Source: an uncultured Acidobacteriaceae bacterium (GTDB lineage Bacteria; Acidobacteriota; Terriglobia; Terriglobales; Acidobacteriaceae). From it: a stretch of 5,302 nt of DNA. Positions 1 to 4,811 of this stretch are shown piece by piece. The notes under the pieces are model-generated. The model saw only the letters and a program-made list of their open reading frames with translations. It searched no databases and had not been told where the DNA came from. The position numbers and the translations under genes are program-made. The DNA lies in contig CAIMNN010000297.1 in NCBI GenBank assembly GCA_903842845.1, positions 1 to 5,302 on the forward strand, written 5' to 3'. Position 1 is the first letter of the stretch. Each line of letters begins with the position of its first letter.

Positions 1-515
1 TGCTTCGGAAACTTCTCGCGGCCCTTCAAAAAGTCCAGCTCAACAGCAAACGCAATTCCAACGATCTCGCCGCCAAGCTGCTCAACCAGCTTGATCGTCG
101 CTTCCATCGTTCCACCAGTCGCCAAAAGATCATCAACAAGCACAACCCGCTGTCCAGGCTGTATCGCATCCAGATGAATCTCCAGCGTATCCGAGCCATA
201 CTCAAGCTCGTAGCTCACGCGCGCAACAGCAGCAGGCAACTTCTTCGGCTTGCGCACTGGTACAAAGCCAGCATTCAAGAGGCACGCCAACGCCGGCGCA
301 AAGATGAATCCGCGCGCCTCAATGCCCAGCACCAGATCTACCTTCTTATCGTTGTACTGCGCTGCAAACGCATCGATGATTTGCGCCAATCCGGTCTTGT
401 CCTTCAGCACCGTCGTGATGTCATAAAACAAAATTCCCGGCTTCGGAAAATCCGGAATGGTGCGTACAAGGCTCTTCACGTAATCACTGTTCGTAGTGTT
501 CTTGCTCTCAGACAT
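1..515 (-). CDS. apt: Adenine phosphoribosyltransferase, C-terminus cut by window edge
   Basis: This enzyme makes AMP and pyrophosphate from adenine and PRPP in cytosolic purine salvage. I translated the reverse strand from the ATG at 513-515: 171 codons are visible, ending REKFPK at the edge, so about ten residues are probably missing compared with the roughly 180 usual for the family. Family hallmarks read in order: IPDFPKPGILFYDITTVL (20-37), GIEARGFIFAPALA (64-77), the flexible active-site loop around SYELEYGSD (101-109) and the PRPP-binding loop VVLVDDLLATGGTM (124-137). An in-frame TGA lies 27 bases upstream and no other ATG falls between, so the start is secure. A GAGGAG sits 14 bases upstream, a rather long spacing. 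It lies downstream of the lipoprotein gene on the same strand, but a terminator separates them, so it probably has its own promoter. Identification is very secure. Confidence 0.96.
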   Translation of the reverse strand, partial: MSESKNTTNSDYVKSLVRTIPDFPKPGILFYDITTVLKDKTGLAQIIDAFAAQYNDKKVDLVLGIEARGFIFAPALACLLNAGFVPVRKPKKLPAAVARVSYELEYGSDTLEIHLDAIQPGQRVVLVDDLLATGGTMEATIKLVEQLGGEIVGIAFAVELDFLKGREKFPK

Positions 516-580
516 GGCTGTTCTTGGTGCTCCTCGTCTTCAATTATATCGGCGCGCATTCATGCGCCCTTCGCATATGC

Positions 581-617
581 AAAACAAAAACGGCAGCCTG
601 TTTTGCAGGTTGCCGTT
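581..617 (-). terminator. Rho-independent terminator of the Pal lipoprotein gene
   Basis: Read on the minus strand, a 12-base stem (AACGGCAACCTG against CAGGCTGCCGTT, one A/C mismatch) encloses the 5-base loop CAAAA. It is followed at once by a T-rich tail TTTTTGTTTT. It starts 30 bases after the lipoprotein stop codon, the classic position. On the plus strand the mismatch would be a G-U wobble, but no U-tract follows the stem there, so it should act on leftward transcription. Confidence 0.85.
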
Positions 618-646
618 CTGCATTGAAGAACTATTTGCTTGTTGGT

Positions 647-1396
647 TTACCTGGCCAGCGCAAATCCCGCACGCCGGTTCTGCTGCCAGCAGCTCTCGGT
701 AGACTGCGTGCAGAATGGCTTCTCCTTGCCGAAGCTGATGACGCGCATCCGGTCGGCCTTGATGCCAGCTGCAACCAGCATCTTCTGCGCGGATTCAGCC
801 CGGTTCTGCCCCAACGCAAGGTTGTACTCGTTTGAGCCGCGCTCATCGCAGTACCCGCCAATCACGATCTTGAGGTTCGGATGCTTCCGCAAATAAGCCG
901 CATTCTGAACCATCACTTCTTCGTCGTTCTTGCCGACCGCGTACTGGTCGTAATCGAAGAAGACGTCCTTCATGTTGGCCTTGAACTCCTGCTCTTGGGT
1001 CATGGTGTAAACCGGTGAGCTTTCCTCACCTGTAGTAGAGCTAGATGTATTCACGGTCAACCGCGCATCCGCTGTCGCTGAGCCGCCGTCGTTGCGGGCT
1101 TCAAGATGGTAGTTGGTAGAGCTCTCCGCAGTCAGCACCTTCTGCCCCGAGATGCCGACATTGCCAAAACCGCTGATGGTCACACTGCTCGCGTTGGTTG
1201 TGTTCCAGCTCAGTGTCACTTTGTCACCCGGGTTCACCGAGGTCGGCGTAACGCTGATCTGGGCCGTCGGCGCTGGTGTGGTGGGTGCGGTCTCTTCGGC
1301 AGGTGTACTCTTGGCCGTGTTCTTGCCGCAACCTGTTACTGAAATGAATGCTGCGATCATGAAAAAAGCGGCGATGAAACGCATAGAGCGATGCAA
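647..1396 (-). CDS. pal: Peptidoglycan-associated outer-membrane lipoprotein with Ig-like insert (Pal/OmpA family)
   Basis: A 249-residue lipoprotein expected in the outer membrane, anchoring it to peptidoglycan. Residues 1-22 are a type II signal peptide with lipobox VTGC, so C23 would be lipidated. A Thr/Pro/Ala-rich linker (about 30-45) follows, then an Ig-like or bacterial-adhesin-type beta domain (about 46-116, with VNPGDKVTLSWNTTNA), a Ser/Thr linker, and a C-terminal OmpA/Pal domain (about 138-249). The Pal signature is clear: VFFDYDQY, YCDERGSNEYNLALGQNRA and WQQNRRAGFAL. D184 and R199 are 15 apart, as in the family's diaminopimelate-binding pair. C229 and C236 could form a disulfide in the loop before NRR. 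The start is TTG at 1394-1396, with AGGAGG six bases upstream; the ATG four codons in would sit 18 bases from it. No tolB or other tol gene is adjacent, so Pal is likely but another OmpA-like lipoprotein cannot be excluded. Confidence 0.9.
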   Translation of the reverse strand: MHRSMRFIAAFFMIAAFISVTGCGKNTAKSTPAEETAPTTPAPTAQISVTPTSVNPGDKVTLSWNTTNASSVTISGFGNVGISGQKVLTAESSTNYHLEARNDGGSATADARLTVNTSSSTTGEESSPVYTMTQEQEFKANMKDVFFDYDQYAVGKNDEEVMVQNAAYLRKHPNLKIVIGGYCDERGSNEYNLALGQNRAESAQKMLVAAGIKADRMRVISFGKEKPFCTQSTESCWQQNRRAGFALAR

Positions 1397-1402
1397 GATG
1401 TT

Positions 1403-1408
1403 CCTCCT
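1403..1408 (-). promoter_or_regulatory. Ribosome binding site that decides the TTG start of the Pal gene
   Basis: A perfect AGGAGG on the minus strand is six bases before the TTG codon at 1396 and 18 bases before the next in-frame ATG (1382-1384). The spacing argues for TTG initiation and adds four residues (M/L-H-R-S) to the signal peptide n-region. Confidence 0.75.
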
Positions 1409-1532
1409 CTGCCAGGTTAACTCGGATCGGATAGCCGTGGCGGTCAGCTAAAGTTCAACACTTCTATCCTAATATGACGGATGACAAGGCCATTTAGATA
1501 TGCGATTTGATACAGAAATCGAAGGGCGGAGC

Positions 1533-1556
1533 TCTGCGCGATACCGGGTCGCGAGA
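1533..1556. repeat. Small inverted repeat upstream of the Pal gene
   Basis: TCT-G-CGCGA and TCGCG-AGA form an eight-pair stem with one bulged G around the loop TACCGGG. It lies in the spacer between the HU stop and the Pal start. No T-tract follows on either strand, so it is not an obvious terminator. An operator or chance palindrome is equally possible. Confidence 0.35.
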
Positions 1557-1607
1557 CAGCGCGCCTGCATGAATTGTTTTAGGAGTTGGGTCTATCGAAT
1601 ACAACTT

Positions 1608-1643
1608 CCGCATACACGTTCACTCGGGAACGTCTTTCTGCGG
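1608..1643 (-). repeat. Two-stem hairpin just downstream of the HU gene
   Basis: On the minus strand CCGCA/TGCGG (5 pairs) encloses an internal loop and then ACGTTC/GAACGT (6 pairs) around the loop CCGAGT. It begins 22 bases after the HU stop codon. No U-tract follows, so it is at best a non-canonical terminator or an mRNA 3'-end stabilising structure. No better terminator for HU is visible in this spacer. Confidence 0.45.
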
Positions 1644-1665
1644 TGTGATCTTTCTATCGCTGCTT

Positions 1666-1950
1666 TTATTCGGCGGCCGGCTTGTCGACCAGATGCAGTT
1701 CCTTGCCCGGCTTGAAGCGCACAGCCTTACCCGGCTGAATGCTGACCTCAGTACCCGTGCGGGGATTGCGACCGATACCAGTCTTGCGCGCGCGCACGCT
1801 GAAGACTCCGAATCCGCGCAACTCTATGCGCTCGCCGCGGGCCAGTGCTTCCTTCAGCCCCTCAAAAACAGCATCGACCACGGCCTCGGCCTTGATGCGG
1901 GGCAGACCGGTGCGCTCAATGACCTGATGGACAATATCCTGTTTTATCAA
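1666..1950 (-). CDS. HU/IHF-family DNA-binding protein
   Basis: A 94-residue histone-like nucleoid protein that would dimerise, bend DNA and help compact the chromosome. It shows the full family layout: helical N-terminal dimerisation region (about 1-40, including KAEAVVDAVFEGLKEAL), the turn RIELRGFGVFSVRAR (41-55), the beta-arm motif GRNPRTG (60-66) with the DNA-intercalating proline P63, and the C-terminal strand AVRFKPGKELH. Length matches the usual 90-100 residues. The start is TTG at 1948-1950: no Met or better start exists in the reading frame, and GAGG lies eight bases upstream. I cannot say from sequence alone whether this is an HU homodimer subunit or an IHF-like subunit. The gene is transcribed away from dcd and stands alone, with a possible 3' hairpin but no clear terminator. 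Confidence 0.95.
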   Translation of the reverse strand: MIKQDIVHQVIERTGLPRIKAEAVVDAVFEGLKEALARGERIELRGFGVFSVRARKTGIGRNPRTGTEVSIQPGKAVRFKPGKELHLVDKPAAE

Positions 1951-2053
1951 TGCAGTAACCTCGCTTTGTTGAGCCTGTTGACAAATGTACTACGAGGTAT
2001 CTCAATAACGCTAGGGGCTTTATTGGCTTTTTAGCGTGAAAATTTATGCCGCT

Positions 2054-2074
2054 CCAACCCTCCCTTCCACCCCC
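2054..2074 (-). other. G-rich tract upstream of HU, possible G-quadruplex
   Basis: The minus strand reads GGGGG, GG, GGG, GGG, GG with one- or two-base gaps over 21 bases; the plus strand is almost pure pyrimidine. It lies roughly 104-124 bases upstream of the HU start, on HU's non-template strand. Only three runs reach three Gs, so at most a two-layer or imperfect quadruplex is supported. Confidence 0.3.
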
Positions 2075-2078
2075 AAAC

Positions 2079-2100
2079 GGCCAGAGGAGGGTTTCTGGCC
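2079..2100. repeat. Perfect 7-base inverted repeat in the HU-dcd divergent spacer
   Basis: GGCCAGA and TCTGGCC are separated by eight bases. The stem is GC-rich but lacks a T-tract on either strand and sits between divergent genes, so an operator or a structured leader is more likely than a terminator. Confidence 0.45.
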
Positions 2101-2124
2101 ACTTTCCCACAATTCGTTAACTCA

Positions 2125-2153
2125 TTGTGCTCTTCCAGCCGAGTCGGTATCAT
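2125..2153 (+). promoter_or_regulatory. Candidate sigma-70 promoter of dcd
   Basis: TTGTGC (-35, three of six consensus bases) and TATCAT (-10, five of six) are separated by exactly 17 bases. Transcription would start near 2160, giving a leader of about 65 bases before dcd. The -35 is weak, so this is a proposal only. Confidence 0.45.
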
Positions 2154-2167
2154 AAACCTTTGTAATT

Positions 2168-2201
2168 CAGGTAAATTAAGTTCTGGCAGTAAATTTGCCT
2201 G
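2168..2201 (+). promoter_or_regulatory. Leader hairpin directly upstream of the dcd ribosome binding site
   Basis: CAGGTAAATT and AATTTGCCTG form a ten-pair stem with one U-G wobble around a 14-base loop. The stem ends five bases before the Shine-Dalgarno (GAAGGAG, 2206-2212). Its position fits modulation of translation or mRNA stability, or a double-stranded operator just after the proposed transcription start. It matches no riboswitch class I know. Confidence 0.45.
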
Positions 2202-2225
2202 TCCCGAAGGAGTTTTGTTCTCATC

Positions 2226-2780
2226 ATGCCTATTTTGAACGACCGCTGGATACGCGAACAGGCCATCCAACACAAGATGATTGAGCCATTCAACGAAAAG
2301 CAGGTCCGCGAGGGCGTCATCTCGTATGGCCTCTCCTCCTTTGGCTATGATCTGCGCGTCAGCGACGAGTTCAAGATATTCACCAACGTCAACAGCGCCA
2401 TCATTGACCCGAAGAATTTTGACGAGCGCTCATTTGTCACCGTACAGGCTGATTCGGTGATCGTTCCACCGAACTCCTTCGCACTTGCCCGCTCCATCGA
2501 ATACTTCCGCATCCCGCGCGATGTGTTGACCATCTGCGTTGGCAAGTCGACCTACGCGCGCTGCGGCATCATCGTCAACGTAACGCCCTTTGAGCCCGAG
2601 TGGGAAGGATACGTTACTCTCGAAATATCAAACACAACCCCTCTGCCGGCCAAGATCTACGCCAACGAGGGCCTTTGTCAAATCCTGTTTTTTCAGGGTA
2701 ATGAGCCATGCGAAGTCAGTTATGCTGACCGCAATGGCAAATACCAAAAGCAGCACGGCATAGTTCTGCCCAAGCTGTAA
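2226..2780 (+). CDS. dcd: dCTP deaminase
   Basis: This enzyme hydrolyses dCTP to dUTP and ammonia in the cytosol, feeding dUTP to dUTPase and so to thymidylate synthesis. The 184-residue length is normal for this trimeric, dUTPase-fold family. Conserved blocks are SYGLSSFGYDLRVSDEF (33-49), the nucleotide/catalytic segment GKSTYARCG (106-114, with S108 and R112), EPEWEGYVTLEISN (123-136) in which E133 aligns with the catalytic glutamate, and the C-terminal lid YADRNGKYQKQHG (166-178). The ATG at 2226 is preceded by GAAGGAG with 13 bases of spacing, slightly long. No in-frame alternative fits better. It is divergent from HU and followed, after a weak terminator, by a regulator gene on the same strand. 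Whether it also has dUTPase activity, as in some bifunctional homologues, cannot be judged here. Confidence 0.96.
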   Translation: MPILNDRWIREQAIQHKMIEPFNEKQVREGVISYGLSSFGYDLRVSDEFKIFTNVNSAIIDPKNFDERSFVTVQADSVIVPPNSFALARSIEYFRIPRDVLTICVGKSTYARCGIIVNVTPFEPEWEGYVTLEISNTTPLPAKIYANEGLCQILFFQGNEPCEVSYADRNGKYQKQHGIVLPKL

Positions 2781-2799
2781 CTGGAAGACCAGATTTTTT
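2781..2799 (+). terminator. Weak candidate terminator after dcd
   Basis: CTGG-AAGA-CCAG, a four-pair stem with a four-base loop, is followed by A and six Ts. It begins on the base after the dcd stop codon. The U-tract is good but the stem is short, so read-through into the downstream regulator is likely. Confidence 0.4.
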
Positions 2800-2917
2800 G
2801 TTTGCTGTAAATTGCTTCACTCCCCCAGTACTGATCTGCAAATTGAGCATGCCGGCTCGCATCTTCAGCGGGTTGGCAGCTATACATGGTCGGCTGTCAG
2901 GCCCGCCATATGCGCCC

Positions 2918-2926
2918 AAGGGAGGG
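2918..2926 (+). promoter_or_regulatory. Ribosome binding site that places the regulator start at GTG 2934
   Basis: AAGGGAGGG is seven bases before GTG 2934. The in-frame ATGs at 2886 and 2910 lie upstream of this site and have no comparable Shine-Dalgarno. The ATG at 2929 is out of frame and only two bases away. Confidence 0.65.
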
Positions 2927-2933
2927 CCATGCA

Positions 2934-3620
2934 GTGCAGGGGATAATTTCAGAAGAAACAATTCGCGTTGGTTTGCTGGTCTTTGAGCCGGTTCGTCTTG
3001 CCGGGCTTATTTCCATCTGCTCCCAGATCAAAAATCTACAAACTGTGCACGGAGATTTCAAAAGCCTCATGGCGGATGAGTCCCTGCGCTTTATCGTCGT
3101 GGACCTCGGTTCGACGAAGGGAGTTGCCGTCGAGCAGGTTGAGCCAATCCGCCTGATCCATGAGCACCGTCCCGAACTGCTTCAGATAGCTCTTGGTGTT
3201 GAAGACGACGAACTTGTCACCGAGGCAATTCTTGCCGGTGCGCGCGCATTCCTCGACCTTAACGCCATTGCTCTCGCTGTCAACAAGGCCTTCCAGGAGG
3301 TGATGGACGGAACGATTTGGACGCGCAGAATAATTCTTTCCAAAGTCATTGACCAACTGATGACAGAACGAAACGGCAATGGCGCACGTGCACCCAAGAA
3401 CGGAGTTCAGAAGCTGACAGCGAGGGAACAGCAGGTCCTCGATTTGATCCTTGAGGCTCATTCAAACCGTGAAATTGCCAAGGCACTGGGCATCGAAGAG
3501 CGCACGGTCAAAGCGCATCTGGGACACCTGATGCGCAAGGTTGGGGTGACCAACCGGGTTGAGCTCTCAATCTGGGCCCTGAAAAGGGCCAATAGATTAC
3601 CTGACGAGACGATTGCATGA
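2934..3620 (+). CDS. NarL/FixJ-type HTH transcriptional regulator with degenerate receiver domain
   Basis: About 228 residues from GTG 2934 (244 from ATG 2886). The C-terminal half is a textbook LuxR-type DNA-binding domain: LTAREQQVLDLILEAHSNREIAKALGI (161-187), then the recognition helix region ERTVKAHLGHLMRKVGVTNR (189-208). The N-terminal 130 residues have the length and pattern of a response-regulator receiver (IRVGLLVFEP, FIVVDLG, AILAGARAFLDL). However, the usual acidic pair after strand 1 reads F17-E18, the switch Ser/Thr position reads Gly-Val (88-89), and the conserved lysine after strand 5 is replaced (FLDL, 106-109). D57 still aligns with the phospho-acceptor. The domain probably works without normal phosphorylation, sensing a ligand or partner instead. 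No histidine kinase is adjacent. It could be co-transcribed with dcd by read-through. Its target is unknown, although the dyads in the nearby spacers are candidates. Confidence 0.87.
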   Translation: MQGIISEETIRVGLLVFEPVRLAGLISICSQIKNLQTVHGDFKSLMADESLRFIVVDLGSTKGVAVEQVEPIRLIHEHRPELLQIALGVEDDELVTEAILAGARAFLDLNAIALAVNKAFQEVMDGTIWTRRIILSKVIDQLMTERNGNGARAPKNGVQKLTAREQQVLDLILEAHSNREIAKALGIEERTVKAHLGHLMRKVGVTNRVELSIWALKRANRLPDETIA

Positions 3621-3674
3621 CGTAGCTTAAGGTTATCAAAATGAACAGATTACCGCCCTAACTGTTTACTTAGT

Positions 3675-3695
3675 GGTTAATAATCTCTTATTACC
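3675..3695 (+). repeat. AT-rich hairpin downstream of the regulator
   Basis: GGT-T-AATAA and TTATT-ACC pair over eight positions with one bulged T, around the loop TCTC, 54 bases after the regulator stop codon. The following bases are TTATATC rather than a U-run, so it is a weak terminator candidate or part of an AT-rich promoter region. Confidence 0.35.
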
Positions 3696-3734
3696 TTATA
3701 TCACTCACTTCCGTGCTCTGGTAACACTTAAAAG

Positions 3735-3828
3735 TCTGATGCACAGTGTAATCAGAAACAACGCAGATCTGGGGAAAGGGGTGCCCAGGGAGCATGCTCA
3801 GCATGAATCCTAGTCACCCCTTCTTTTT
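3735..3828 (+). ncRNA. Possible small RNA or regulator 3' UTR ending in an intrinsic terminator
   Basis: Two hairpins lie in series in non-coding DNA. The first is TCTGAT/ATCAGA (3735-3740 and 3751-3756) with an inner CAC/GTG. The second is the long terminator hairpin at 3776-3822 with its U-tract. The terminator is 155 bases past the regulator stop, unusually far for that gene alone. That leaves room for an independent transcript of about 100-150 bases starting in the AT-rich stretch near 3660-3705. I could not identify a good promoter and recognise no known RNA family, so a long 3' UTR is the main alternative. Confidence 0.35.
3776..3828 (+). terminator. Strong rho-independent terminator with a nested stem
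   Basis: AAGGGGTG pairs perfectly with CACCCCTT (8 pairs). Inside are AGGGA/TCCT (four pairs, one extra G) and CATGC/GCATG around a TCA loop. A C and five Ts follow (3824-3828). It ends either the regulator mRNA or a small RNA, and insulates the SYLF gene from upstream transcription. The opposite strand lacks a matching U-tract. Confidence 0.75.
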
Positions 3829-3848
3829 GCCTACAAACGTTGCATAGC

Positions 3849-3862
3849 TTAGACACGTCTAA
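3849..3862. promoter_or_regulatory. Perfect dyad TTAGAC-AC-GTCTAA, candidate operator
   Basis: Two exact six-base arms are separated by two bases, the size and symmetry expected for a dimeric HTH regulator site. It is located after the terminator and about 145 bases before the SYLF gene. A direct repeat TAGCT flanks it (3845-3849 and 3866-3870). The bound protein is unknown; the neighbouring LuxR-type regulator is one candidate. Confidence 0.45.
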
Positions 3863-3967
3863 TATCTAGCTGTTTATCGTGACTCCTCTTGTAAACATCA
3901 ACCAGCATCACACCAAAACTACCTGCTCACAAAATGTCTGCTGATGTAATCTTGCAGGTATAAACCC

Positions 3968-3990
3968 GCGGTGAGATTCCCCTCAACCGC
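3968..3990 (+). promoter_or_regulatory. Leader hairpin just before the SYLF gene
   Basis: GCGGT-GAG pairs with CTC-A-ACCGC (eight pairs, one bulged A) around the loop ATTCCC. It ends seven bases before the Shine-Dalgarno GAGG (3998-4001). If TATAAA at 3959 were the -10, this hairpin would lie at the very 5' end of the mRNA, a position that often stabilises transcripts. Confidence 0.4.
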
Positions 3991-4007
3991 AATCAATGAG
4001 GTAGAAA

Positions 4008-4715
4008 ATGAAAATGAAAAAGAGTTTAAGCCTTTTCCTCGTGGCGGCATTTGTTGCATGTCTCACGCTACCGGCTTTTGCAGGCGCGAAGAAGGAGGAT
4101 CTTCAGGACCGCATCGATAGAGCCAAGATCGTCATGGACCAGATCATGTCCGCATCGGATAAGAGCATCCCATCGGACATTCTTGAAAAAGCGACCTGTG
4201 TCGGTGTTGTACCCGGCCTGGTGAAGGGCGCATTTGTCGTCGGCGGCCAGTATGGTCAAGGCGTGGTCACTTGCCGCACAGGTCATGGCTGGAGCGCTCC
4301 GGTCTTTATCCGCATGGCAGGCGGTTCGTTTGGCTTCCAGATCGGCGGACAATCGACCGACCTGGTGCTGATAGCCGTGAATGAGAACGGCTTCCAAGAC
4401 CTGCTGAAGAGTAAGTTCAAGATCGGCGGCGATGCTTCTGCCGCTGCCGGACCCGTTGGTCGACGCGGCGAAGCCTCGACCGATTGGAAAATGAACTCCG
4501 AGTTGCTGACCTACTCGCGCAGCAAGGGGCTGTTCGCCGGCATAGATCTCGACGGCACTAGCGTCAGCCAGAACAGTGAAGACACGGAAATCTATTACGG
4601 CCAGGCGCAGGATTTCCGTCATGTGCTGAAGGGTGATGTTGCTGTGCCAGAGGGTGCAGTGAGTTTCGTCCGCACCGTGGCCCACTACTTTATGCTGGCC
4701 AAACACGGCAAGTAA
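4008..4715 (+). CDS. Secreted SYLF-domain (Ysc84/DUF500) lipid-binding protein
   Basis: A 235-residue exported protein. Residues 1-25 are a type I signal peptide: MKMKK, a hydrophobic core, then LPAFA before the cleavage site. C18 lies in FVAC, a poor lipobox, so lipidation is unlikely. The mature part is almost entirely one SYLF domain: an N-terminal helix (about 30-50), IPSDILEKATCVGVVPGLVKG (54-74), FVVGGQYGQGVVTCR (76-90), WSAPVFIRMAGGSFGFQIGGQ (95-115), DLVLIAVNENG (118-128) and YSRSKGLFAGIDLDG (169-183). In eukaryotes this domain binds phosphoinositide membranes and actin; bacterial members are periplasmic or envelope-associated with unclear function. C64 and C89 could pair once outside the cytosol. 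The start at ATG 4008 has GAGG six bases upstream; ATG 4014 is a weaker alternative. The gene has its own terminator and a long upstream leader region, so it is probably monocistronic. Confidence 0.93.
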   Translation: MKMKKSLSLFLVAAFVACLTLPAFAGAKKEDLQDRIDRAKIVMDQIMSASDKSIPSDILEKATCVGVVPGLVKGAFVVGGQYGQGVVTCRTGHGWSAPVFIRMAGGSFGFQIGGQSTDLVLIAVNENGFQDLLKSKFKIGGDASAAAGPVGRRGEASTDWKMNSELLTYSRSKGLFAGIDLDGTSVSQNSEDTEIYYGQAQDFRHVLKGDVAVPEGAVSFVRTVAHYFMLAKHGK

Positions 4716-4729
4716 CTGTTGAATTGAAG

Positions 4730-4764
4730 ACCGGCCTCTGCGTTGCGGGGGCCGGTTTCTCTTT
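4730..4764 (+). terminator. Rho-independent terminator of the SYLF gene
   Basis: ACCGGCCTC pairs with GGGGCCGGT over nine positions (one U-G wobble) around a nine-base loop, followed by TTCTCTTT. It begins 15 bases after the stop codon. It separates the SYLF gene from the acyltransferase gene, although the interrupted T-tract may allow some read-through. Confidence 0.8.
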
Positions 4765-4811
4765 GTGCACGCTGAATTGTCGACCCGCACGCCGTAAACT
4801 TGTAGGAACGT

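Larger units (their letters stand above)
3621..4007. other. 387-base non-coding spacer rich in inverted repeats
   Basis: No convincing protein-coding gene is visible on either strand. From left to right it holds an AT-rich hairpin (3675-3695), a six-pair hairpin (3735-3756), a strong intrinsic terminator (3776-3828), a perfect dyad (3849-3862), a distant inverted repeat ACCTGC/GCAGGT (3921-3926 and 3954-3959), a TATAAA that could be a -10 for the downstream gene (3959-3964, without a recognisable -35), and a hairpin just before the SYLF gene's ribosome binding site (3968-3990). Confidence 0.6.

Noticed and set aside
555..568. GCGCA-TTCA-TGCGC hairpin upstream of apt
   Set aside because: Only five pairs with a tiny loop in GC-rich sequence; no U-tract or other sign of function.
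174..626. A 150-codon plus-strand open frame
   Set aside because: It runs antisense through apt and across the Pal terminator; its composition is Arg/Gln/His-rich with no family resemblance.
1500..1715. A 71-codon plus-strand open frame in the HU-Pal spacer
   Set aside because: It has no Shine-Dalgarno, overlaps the HU 3' end antisense and resembles no protein family.
1978..2006. Perfect -35 hexamer TTGACA on the plus strand
   Set aside because: The hexamer 17 bases later is CTCAAT (three of six), and the site would give dcd a leader of over 200 bases running through the dyads. The TTGTGC-17-TATCAT pair nearer the gene is a better candidate.
2886..2933. N-terminal extension of the regulator from ATG 2886
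   Set aside because: The extra 16 residues are unlike a receiver start, and the strong Shine-Dalgarno lies downstream of this ATG, favouring GTG 2934.
3036..3461. A 141-codon minus-strand open frame
   Set aside because: Entirely antisense to the regulator gene, with no domain signature.
3764..3771. Palindrome CAGATCTG
   Set aside because: An eight-base palindrome is expected by chance at this length and has no supporting context.
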